Assembly (NCBI GenBank): GCA_032207245.1
Contig: CM063507.1
Coordinates: 96,480,262-96,544,261, forward strand
DNA: 64,000 nucleotides
Source of the DNA: Pardosa pseudoannulata
Taxonomy: Eukaryota > Arthropoda > Arachnida > Araneae > Lycosidae
Direction: 5' to 3'
A program made the position numbers and the translations under genes. The notes under the pieces are model-generated. The model saw only the letters and a list, made by a program, of their open reading frames with translations, ran no database searches and had not been told where the DNA came from. Numbering within the stretch: the first letter of the stretch is position 1; each line of letters begins with the position of its first letter. Below, piece by piece: positions 10,901 to 22,900 of this stretch.

Positions 10901-13900
10901 GGTAAAAAAATGAGAAAAGGGAAGAAATCTTTCAGATTATCGTCAAAATTTAAATATATGTGAAATAAAAAAAATCGCTCCTTCCTTTATTTTTTTTAAT
11001 TTCCGAAAAAAAATCTGTGTTTAACAATCTCTGCTTTTTGAACAAACCCACAAAAATTTTCGTATTAGAATCATCCCTGAATGAGGAACTTCGTTCGTTA
11101 TTTTTTGTAATTGGAGCTTTAACAAATTTTGCTCCAAATTACATTTCCAAATCCGATGCACCTCCCCTCCCCCCTGGGGTGCAGCAGCCACTTCGGGTAC
11201 TTATCAGTTTCTGGATACTCGCTCAAGGTCAGTTGTTGTGGACAGAAGAGCACTCCCCCCCCCTACAGCTATTCTTTGATGATTAGCCTACATCACCTTC
11301 GACTGCTCACCAATCAATGTCAAATTCCCCCTCCCCTTTTCTTTCCTTTAACGGGAAATTACTATAAATTGTACGCTGACGAAAGATAACTAACTCTGCT
11401 TAGCGGGATCGTTGTTACAAAAGATGGGAAAATGATTTTTATCATGTCTATCTTAAAATAATTTTCTGGCATCCTTTTCTAGCAATATTAGTGAATATCT
11501 TGAATTTTTCTATTAATTTCAGTCTGGCGCAGTTTACTTAAAAAATGATAGTTTTGGAGCAGAATGGCGCAAAGATGTCGTTTTGGCGCAGTCTGGCGCA
11601 ATTGGAGCAGCTGTTCCATCCCTGAATGTTTTTGTTTTTTTGTCATGAAAATGCTTATTTATACAAAAAAGAATAATTTTTGAATACTAAAACATGAATG
11701 TTGTGTCATAATTTTCCTATGTCTTAATTTTTGTTGTAATGAAATAATGTAAAAGTGATTAATCATCCTTTCATCTATATCGCTAAGTGTCTTATCATCT
11801 GTTTGTCATTTATAATTTTCTTACCATAATAATTATCAAGGCTTATAAATAATCAAAATATATCTGAAACAATGAAAACTGTCAAAACTGACGATAAAAC
11901 CTAAAAGCACCACATAGTTTTTATAAAAAAAAAAGTGTTTGGAGAGCTATCAGAAATGGACAAAATATACATCTAAAGTTTAAAGAAAATGTGTTTGTTT
12001 ACATGATTTATTCAGTACAGCATGAGCATAAAAAACCGCCAGAATAACAATCTGAACAAAATACAAAACTATGTACAGTTTAAATTTATACAAATCATTT
12101 TTATTAAAAAATGTTCAGCTGAAAATCATATATGCAATTTCATAAAGCTAGCTCTGCAGAATGCACAGGTGAACTACCATACTACACTATTTGAATTGCA
12201 TAATGATGTGAATGTTAATAAAACTCTGTTCATTTAGAAAATTTTTTTTTGTTCAACAATGTTTCATGGATAAACAGCATCAGATAAAATGATCTCTTTT
12301 TTGTAATAGAAAAATTCCTTAAAGCATATACACATCAAAAAAAAAAAAAAATGAATAAAGCATTCAAACTTAAAGAAATCCAAAATTGAAGATTGATATA
12401 AGAAATAGCCAACTGGAGTATCTCTTTATTTATCTAAAGACAATTGAATTTCCCAATATGAATAGAGCAAGAAATTTTTGTTCCTATAAAAAAAGAAAAA
12501 AAAAAACTGTAGATTTTAAGAAAATAGAGCAAGTCATATAAAACAAGGAATTGCTAGACTTACCAATACAATTGGTTTCATTTTTGGATGACTTGAACAG
12601 GGTGCATTTACAAAATTCTTCTTAAATTAAACATAAATAACAGTTTCCATTGTTATTTGAACATATATTGGTATCTGAAATAAAATTTATAATAGCATCA
12701 TTCTCAGACAAACTGGTCCACACAATATTAATATAATATAACTGCATTCTAAAATATTTTCTACAGAAGATTTTAATTGCAATTTAACTCTTTTTGAATT
12801 TTAAACTATATAAAAACTCTATTTATAAACTTAAGTTTTAAATAAATATGCACAATAAAGGTTTTTCAACATTGCTGATCTTATGCAAGTAGTGAGTTAT
12901 GCTATGACAAAATTTTTTTTTTTTAACATACATAATATAGTAATTATATGTTTAATATATTGTTTATCCCAATAATAGCCTAATTGTCTGTCTGCAATAT
13001 GAAACGGTTGTACAATGGATACAGCATCCATTTGGATTTTTCATGAGTTAGGTAGCAAATTTGAAACATTCGAAATCCAATCCCCCTTTTCAGCGTTTAA
13101 TGCTATTATTTCAAGCCATCCTTCTCTTATTCTATACAAAAATATTCTTGATAGGATGGCACAGGAAAGTATATTTAAATCCAACTTTTCTACTTGACTA
13201 CCTGACTTTATACTTAATTTGTAAGACATATACGTTTGGTAGAAAGTTCGCCCACTTTCGTTATACTTCTCATTAACGGTTCTATGACAAGCCAATTCTT
13301 TTTAATGTTAATAAATTTAATATTTTCTGCTTTTTCTTTTAAATTTTATTAAAAGTTGTTTTACTAATTTAAATAATTTTTACTATTTTTAACATTTTAT
13401 AATTTTTATTATTCTGTTTTATTAAATTCTGTATTGCTTTATGGATGTCCCCACATACATTTCCTGTTGTGTATCCTTAAACTTTCTTCTCATAATGTAA
13501 TAATACATTATCTGCCGTCTGTCCTCGAATATGAACTTACTGGAATATAGAGCATCCATATTGGATTTTTGATAAGTTAAGGTTAAAAAATTATTTAAAA
13601 ACATGAATTTTAATATCCCATTGATAAATTATGTAGATTTTGTCTTAAAAATGTAAAATAAAAATTAAAATTAAAAATAAAAACTGAAATCATACCATAA
13701 TATTTTTCATAAGAAAAATCTAAAAATGTGATATTAAACCTAGCCATAATATATTATACAATGGTCATCAAGAAAAAATGTCTGCCTTCTATAAAAGACT
13801 ATAAAAAGTTTTAGCTTTTTATAATTTTCTATGTATATTATTAGCTTTTTTAAGTACATTATTTGTTGGAGCATATTTCTTTTCAGATATTCATTAGGTT

Positions 13901-16900
13901 TGGTTTGGAGTGCTACGGTCTACTTTTTGCAACACGAGGGCTTATGAGACAGGGACCTACTGCTTAAAGCCGATTCTGAATGGTTATGAACCCACAAATT
14001 CTGGTACCAAAGGCCAGCACTCTAACCATTTGGCCATCGTTCGGCAGATATTCATTATGTAGTCATTAAGAAGCTATTTGGTTAAAACAATGTCTTTATG
14101 CATTATTCCAAGTATTATGTGTTTAAGTAATATGTGGTACAACTTACGATACAAGTTCTCACAGTCATGCCTTTTATATTTTTATTCTTCACTTTTGTTA
14201 TTTTCCTTTAAAAAAAAAAAAATTACTGAAGTTTTGATGATAAAAATTTGTTTTTTTCCCTTTGTAGATTTCTGATTAATTTGTAATTTTTTTTAAGGAT
14301 ACAATTTGAGCAACCTTTCAATTTAAAAATAGATACACTTTCAAAGTAGGCAGAAAGGAATAAAAGGAAATAGTGTGCAATTTTATTTCTTTGGAAAACC
14401 AGAGATGGTAATACAAGAGCCCCAGAATTATGAGGCTACTCTGGAATAAAAACACCCATAATATACTGTAAAAACATACACATAAACATAACTTAGAAAC
14501 ATTTTCAGTGAAAAAGAATGATTCTTTTGTCAATTTATAATGAAAAGAGAAAAGTACTACTTACTATTTTGCAAATCTTTATCATAAACTTTGAGACCAA
14601 AAATTCCTTCAGTTCCATTTCGCATGAAAGTATGATTGCCTCCAGTGACTTTATCAACAGAATGAATACAGCTGTTATCCCCAGAAGTTGCATATATTAA
14701 AGTGTTGTAATAAACGGTCAAAGCACTGGGTTTGTTGAGAAAGGCTTGATCAATTGGCACAGTTCCTACCTTGAAATCCACTAAATCCATTCGACGTATT
14801 AAACTGTTACCACTATCAATCCAGTATAAATACTTAGGATCTGACTGAAAATCAATTGATAAACCTAAAATTCAGACAAAATCAAATTTTATTAATTTGT
14901 TCATGTATATAATTTAGAATAATATAATGAATGAGGAGAGATTAGGATTAAAAAACAATTCTTAGATAATTCTTTTTTGAATTGTATAATTATTATTTAT
15001 CTTCAGTAATTTATGTACTAGAAATGTATTTTAAAAGTCATAAAACGTTAATTACAGAAATATTCTTTAGAAATATGGTTTGGTTTGGAATGCTATGGCC
15101 TATTATTTGTCAGCAAATGGGTTAATGAGACTGGGACCTACTGCTTAAGGATAATTCCTTAAAATAATAAGCATTTTTTCCAACAGTGGGATTTGAACCC
15201 ATGAACTCTACAATCACAGAGTAGTGCCCTACCTATTTCACCAGCATTCAGCTGTTTAGGAATCAGAATTTGATAGCAATTTTAGAGATAAGTTATTTTG
15301 AAAATCAGATTTGGAGCTTAACCTTGACATAGTGATCTACCAAAACTATCCCTTATTTTCAGGAGAGGTTGTTTGTTTGGCATCTCTGCATTAGATTGTC
15401 TTAAACTAAAAATGCTTTTAACCCTTTTGCTACGGGAAGCACAAACGCGTGATTTTCTCTGAGGCCAGTATTCACTTTCGCAAGTGAGTATCCTGGGGTT
15501 TTTTTGCTATTAAGTCTAAATTCAAGAAATTAACAAAGTAGCAACGCGTTATTCAATAATGCTGCGTAAAGTATTTATATTATATGTTTATAGATACTTT
15601 ATTTACTTAAGCTATTTCTTATTTAAATATATATTTTACACCGTTTTTTTCATTCTTTCCTTACTATTTAATGACTTAACGTTATAAAACAGAATACTAT
15701 GTTATTTAAACTTATTTTTTTGTATGAAAAATTTTAAAAACAAGGATTTACACACAAATCTACGGTACAGTCCTTGCACTCTTTGTAATTCATTTGCCAT
15801 TTTGGAGGATTTTTCCGGGAATGTGAAAAAAACGAAGCATCATTACCATCTTTGTCAGAATGTCCTGCTCATCATTAGAATCACTAGATCCAATATGAAC
15901 AGAAAGAACAATCCAAATATATTATAGTGTCACTATTACTACTATCCTAATCTGTTTCAGAATCAAAATCTGAAATATTTTGTGTCATTTCAGCTATTTC
16001 AAGCTTGGTTAAACACTTTCGACACTTCGAAAGTCTAACAATAAAAAGAGAAAAAAAAAAGATCATGTCTGTCAGATCTAATTCTCCACTAAAAACTGGA
16101 TTGCAAACCAAAATAAACAATGCTTTAGCAAAAATAAAACTCCCTTGCTTACATAAACAAACACCATGTGCGAATTTAAAGAGCCGTCATAAAACATATC
16201 ATTCGGAAACATTCCTTTCCCCTGATGTTTATATAATCAAAAACCATGTGTATGTGTATCGTACTACTCTCATATTGAGTACAAGGTCAAATCTACATGT
16301 ATCTAAAACCATATGGACATACAATGCCATCTTGTGTCAAAAGTTATAGTTTTTAAAAAGTTCCAGAACACTAAATATGTATCAGGTGACGAGAAACACT
16401 CTGGCACGAAGAATAGTGCGTTTTGCTGGCACATATGGTGACAGTAGCGAGGATTAAAAGTAAAATTCATTTTAAAAATATCAGCAGTTAAATTTAAGTA
16501 TGCTACATAAAGTAAAATAATTTATGTCTTAGCCCTTTAAAAAAAAAATTACAAAAGAAAGAAAGAAATTTTACAAAACATACTTGTTAACATGCTAAGT
16601 TGATTGTCTTGGGCTTCAGTCACAACTACACGCCGTTTGGTTCCATCCATAAGTGCCCTTTCTATTACGCTATGAGAATTATTATCTATAACATCAGACC
16701 AAAATAATAACCTGCAACAGAAAACCAACATTTTTCATTTAACAAAATATTAAGAAAGTTCTTTAAAAAATTAAGTGCCAAAAAATGTCACAATAGCCCT
16801 CAAGGATTAGTCAAGCAACATTAGTGCTCTGTTATGGCAAGTAGCAGGGTCATACTGTCACATCATCTGTTAAAATTGATGTTCTACCCACATATCTTTT

Positions 16901-19900
16901 TTATTTTATTTTTTCTTTGTAAGTTGCGAGTGGCAACGAACGATTTTTTGTAGTAAAAACATGGTTGTTCTTTCATATGCGAGAAAAATGGCTCTTGAGT
17001 TGCTTTTGTGTTTGATATATTAATATTATTTACGCCATAAATTCTTCTATATGACATTTTCTGTGTTTTAAAGATCTTGCATACGTAAATATAATAAAAA
17101 GTGTTTTATATTAAAACTGCATTGTTTATGAGCAATTAATTAACGCCATTGAGAACATACTTCTGAACTACTTCAGTATCATACTTCTGATTTCGAAAAC
17201 CAAACAGGACACATACCTAGTAAATGCCATTTATAAAGGTTTGGTCAAAGTAGAACAGAGGTACCAATATGAAATATAATGCATAGCTTAAATAAAAGTT
17301 TAGTCATTTCAGTTGCTTAAAATAATTTTTAATTATTTTAAATGTGTTATAAATTTTGTGTTATAAAATACATTTCTGGATGTTCATGACTATTTGTACT
17401 ATTTTAAATATAAGAATAAACAGGGAAAAGTAGGAAATCAAAATAAGAAAATAGCTTTTTAACAGTTTAAGCAAAATAATTAAAGCTCTTATACCACTAA
17501 TTATTTCGCAATTGCATAAAAGATTAAAATTAAAAATAAACAAAAAGCTATTTGCACCCCAAATACTTGAATTTTGCAAATGATCACTGAACAGTGTCAG
17601 TCTATTTGAATAAGTACTGACAAATAGCAAGAAGGTAAAAGTAACTAAAAGACAAACAAAAATTGATAATGAACATAAAATTTTAAAAAAGATAATTTAG
17701 TGGAAGCATTGTGGATGATCACCAGCATCAATCAATAAACAGATGCACACCACCAGCTTTTTTAATGCTAATCTCATAAAATGAAGCAAGAATAAAAACT
17801 GCAAGTCAGGTTCTGTACTGATTTTAACTAAATATTATCAATGAAAAAACACTATAGAAATATGAAATATTTTACTTTGTTTAAAAAAAAATTTTTTTGG
17901 AGGCTGCACTATCTTTGCAAGATGCAAGTTGGAAACACTGGTCTAGTCCTTATAACAATTATTATTCAAACTCTAGGAATAGATACAGGGTATCTGCCAA
18001 AATAAAATTTTTCAAATCCATGACTTTTCATGACTTTCCCTGATTTAGCAGATCATTTTCCATGACTTTAAAAAGCTTTCGTTGAAAGTATATATGAATA
18101 AAACTTCTGATGTACATACAAATAAAATATATGATTTTAGAGAAATTACAGGAATGTTATCATAAAAAAACTATAAACTTACTTTATAAGTGTTAATAAA
18201 CTCACATACATAAAAATAAATTGTTGTATCAACATACCTAAGTTTAATCATATAGCAATTTTTCAATCAAAATTTTTACAATTTGAATTCGGGGTACTTT
18301 GGTATTATCCAGATGACCTTGAATAATAGACAAATATAACCCTATAATGTTTATATACAATATCCCTAGAAATAATCTTATATTTTGTGCAAAAATCTTA
18401 ATTTTTGTTAAAAAATAATTATTATTATATTAATAAAATTTTAATCTACAATTTAAGAAAAAACCAGAATAATATACATTTACCCACCATTAAGCTTTAT
18501 TGCTTTGAGTTTCCTTGGTGAACAAATTTTACTTGGCAATATAGTCAATAGGATAGTACATAAATACCAAACTCAGTAACTTCAGTCAAATGACAAGTAA
18601 AAATAGAATTAAACAATTCAATGCATTTTTTTAATTGGTAGTTTAGTGGATCCACCATGACTTTTACTCATTTTACTTGAAAAATCAAGACTTTCCATGA
18701 CAAAATTAATCCATTGTCAAAATCCATGATTTTCCATGACTTTCCCTGACTTTCCAGATGCACAGAAACCATGTAGATAACTAAATTTAAATCTTTGATA
18801 CATGGCAGTATTAAAACCTCCAAACTTCCTGTTGCATAAGTGCTTTGAAATGTTGTAATTGCTACCGGTATATCACTTAAATTTTAGTTCTACTTAAGTA
18901 AAGTAAGAATAATACCAATCTACAAATGTTATGAGTAAAAATGTATTACCAAGCTGTGCCTCAAAGAGTTAATCCAAGATATAGGTTTTTTAAAATAATA
19001 CATAATAATTACCCGTCAACTGGGTCTATAGCAAGGGAGCGAGGACTATATAAATTCTCAGTTATGATGTTCACAATGTATTCTCCATCAAGATTGCTAG
19101 CAATTATTCGACTAGAAGATCCAGATGATGTGACAAACATGTTCCCAGAAATCCAGTCTACAGCAAAACCATCAGGAACTTCCAGCACTAGGATGAGTTC
19201 AAAAAGAAAAATTTAGGGTAAAGAGAAAACACTTTTTAAAGAAAAATTATAATTTTTAATATGCACGCTCAGAACGAAGCAGAAGTGAAAGGTACTATAT
19301 TACAGGCTATATATTAAAATTTCTAAAGTTTATTATCAGTTTAAATTTAAATTTGCAGTTTTACACTTGAATGTGTATTAATAAGAAAAGAAAGCTGAAA
19401 TTAAAATAGGGCAAATGATTGATATTTCTTTACAAAAGGAAAAGAGCACTAAAGTAAACACTATAAATAATTCTATTTCATCAATAATTTTTAGACTGAG
19501 AATCTACAAAAATATTTATTTTAATCCACAAAACAGAGTTAATTATCAAATCTAGTAAATACTTAGATTTATATTTCATACACAGAATATATATCTTAAT
19601 TTTGCCTTTAACATTAATATACTTCAAATTAATAAAAAAATATACGGCAAGGGCTATTTACAAAAATAAATAATATATTTTTTGTATACGTAGCAGAATA
19701 AGGAGCAGTCATTTTGACCACTTTCTATAAATGAATGTTTGTTGGGTTTTTTTTTTTTTTAGCAAGGTTTGTGAAACAAAACAATGCACTTTCTACAGCT
19801 TTTTTCCCTTTTTTGTTTCATATTACATGGGATATGGAAAATGCCTAATAGATAATTCTGGATAGCCGCTGGTACTGATTCTTACTGTAAACTGCTTTTC

Positions 19901-22900
19901 GTCAATAAATTTTCAACCCGATGTTCTCCAAAATTTACTCAATTAATTTCATCTTAAATTGGAGAAAAAAGCAGTCAGTGATGGAACAGCAGTAAATAGC
20001 ATTTTGGTATATAGTTATTAAATTTAACATAACATTAATTTAGCACACTGTTCATGATTTATATATATTTCTTATGGTCATGAACTTGCCATATACACAT
20101 AGTCTCTTATTCATAAAATACAATAATTGAAAATACTGCCCACTCTGCAAAGGCTTCTTTGAACTGTATACATTATAAATTAATATCACAATAATCGTTT
20201 TAAACACACACATACATATATATGTGTATGTGTGTGTGTATACTTATTTATTTAAAACCAAATATTATGATATGATTGTATCCTCCCTTTTTACAGTCTC
20301 TAAAAATTCTTATTGTGTGCTTTACTGTGGTATAAATTTATTTTAAAAATCCTTATGTTTTCTGCTTGAAATAAGGATATAAAAAATGGCTATTGTATTA
20401 TTGTGGTAAGTTTTATAAAATGGCTCTCCCAAGTGGTACACTGCATATTCTGAATTGGTGTCCTCAATGGGGAGAGAAAATTTTTTTTTATTTTGGAGTC
20501 TTTAGATGAGTATGGTTTCACATCTATTGTAATGATTTTACTAATTTTAAAAGAAATTATTTTCAATAAGCATGTTACAAATTTCTGATATTAAAACAAA
20601 TTTATCTGAGGTCTTTTGGATTTTGTTAAATTTTAATCAAACCACAAATATTTAATGATTTCTTTGAAGTTATCATGAGCTGTTATTTAGTGAAAAAGTT
20701 CAGACCCTATGTTTCTAGACAACAAATTGTTTATTAAAATATCTTCAGAAATAAAAGATAAGAATCTTTTCAAACTATTTTTTTTCTTTTTGTTTATAAC
20801 CCTTCCATCAAAAAGAACTAAAAGTAGAATATGAAATGCAACACAATATAGAGATAGTTCTTTAGCAGTTACAATGACTTAATCAGCCTCTCTAAGTATA
20901 CATGTTTATAGCTTAAATAATTAGCAAAAATAAATAATTTTTATCTGCATGATCTTTATGAATAATTAGGAAAAGTTAATGAGCAAAAAACTAAATAATA
21001 AACAAGAGATATATGAGAATTTGAAATTTGTTTGCAGTTAAAATGACTGCTTCTATCTTTTTAGTGTTGAGGTAGAATACTAAAACTTCAGCTCATAAAT
21101 AATTTTTTATGCGATTATATATTTTTCAGGGAAAAAAAAATTAACCTGTATCAATTAATGTTTCCACAGTAGAAGCTGATAGATTTGCTCTTTTAACTTC
21201 ATTCATATCTGCATCAGACCAATAGATTTGATTGCGTGAGGCAACAAAATCAATTTGATAAACTTTCATAACCTAAAACAATTAAAAAACATAAATTAAA
21301 AAGAAGTTAAGAGTTTTCATGAAAATTTCCAAAAAATATTAACACATCACTTATTTAAAAAGTTAACTATGAGAAAAAAATTACATACTTTTGGCACACT
21401 AATTGGAGGTATCATATTATAATAAGGCATAGTCAATTCAACTCCTCTTATTTCATTTTGTCTTGCAAACAACAGGACCTTTTCATTTTCTAAAAGTAGG
21501 AGAAAAACAATAAACCATAAAAATTTTGATAACATCAAATTACTACTATAATCTGTAAGATTTTTTTAAATGCTAGTTAATATTTTAGAAACTTTACCTT
21601 AAAAATAAGAAAGTACATACAATGGAAGAAAAAAAACCCTAAACATTTTGCAAACAAAAGAAAGTGAATGTAACAAAATGGCAGTTTAATTTTGTAACGT
21701 TCGAAATCTGGCAGTTTAATTTTGCGACACGCGCTTTCCGTTATTGAGTTGGCGTCTAAATATGGCAGTGTTATTCATTGTTGGCATTATTATCTCCAGA
21801 TATTTGGTATTCGGGAAACATAAAAACGTATCTACGCGATTTTAAATTCCAGTGTAAGTATAGAAATATATGATGGCATTTATGTATATAAGACTATTCT
21901 TATCTGATAAACGATAAACTCATTTTTGTTTAGGAAATCACTTCTTTTTTCTCTTTTATTAGCTTGGCGAGATTTTTATTTTCAATAATTAAAAACTTGC
22001 CATGTTCTATCAAATTTGTTTTCATTTCGCAGTTGCCATTTATTAAATAAAAACTATCATATGGTTATAGGTTTTGTTATCTAAAACTCAACTACACTAG
22101 AGATAAAAGAAATTGGCAAGTGATATACAGGGAACAAATAAATTTGAAACTGTGAAATGTTGAGATATTGTAGCCACTTTTGAATAAAGTTTAAAATGTG
22201 ATTTCAAATAATATAATTGTTTTCGGTGTTTTAGTCTTATATACTTATTTTGTTTTATCAATATTAATTTGGTATATTTCTTTCATTTTAAATTCAATTG
22301 CACCATTTTTATTAATCCAATTTTAAGACGTCACTCTGTACTTCATCTATTCTTAAATAAGCTTGGCGACTTTATGGTATATGTTTCGTGTTATAAAAAT
22401 TGAAATCCTTTATGTAACTTCATTCTTATGATAACGCTTTAAGTTCTTGGCTTTTGACCTTATGTGCTTAGTTTATTTTATCATCAAAATATCGTAATTA
22501 GAATCAGTTAAAAATATATTAATTAAAATATGTAATGAGTGGTGCCATTTATTGCCTATAGTTACAACTATTTTTCATACTCAATAACTTTTTCTCTTTG
22601 AAATATCCCAGTATCAAAATCATTTTATTTTTTATAGCTAAATTTTGTATTTCATCAAAATATGTAAATCTTTATTTTACTTTCTCAAATTTTTTAAGAA
22701 GTTAACATTTTTTCTGTTATATGTTGTCGTGATTTTTATATTCAGTACTTACAAATTCACCATGTTCTATCATATTTGTTTTTATTTCACAATTGCCATT
22801 TTTTAAAGAAAAAGTTTTCATTTTAGGTTTTGTTGTTTAAAATTTAATTTTTATCGTTATTGAGTTGGCGTCTAAATATGGCAGTGTTATTCATTGTTGG

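Noticed and set aside
10715..11389. Cluster of plus-strand open frames as a possible small gene
   Set aside because: No conserved motif, no splice or start context, and the segment lies within a degraded repeat region.
18941..19216. 91-codon plus-strand open frame
   Set aside because: It is the antisense shadow of the LRP1 exon at 19013-19187.
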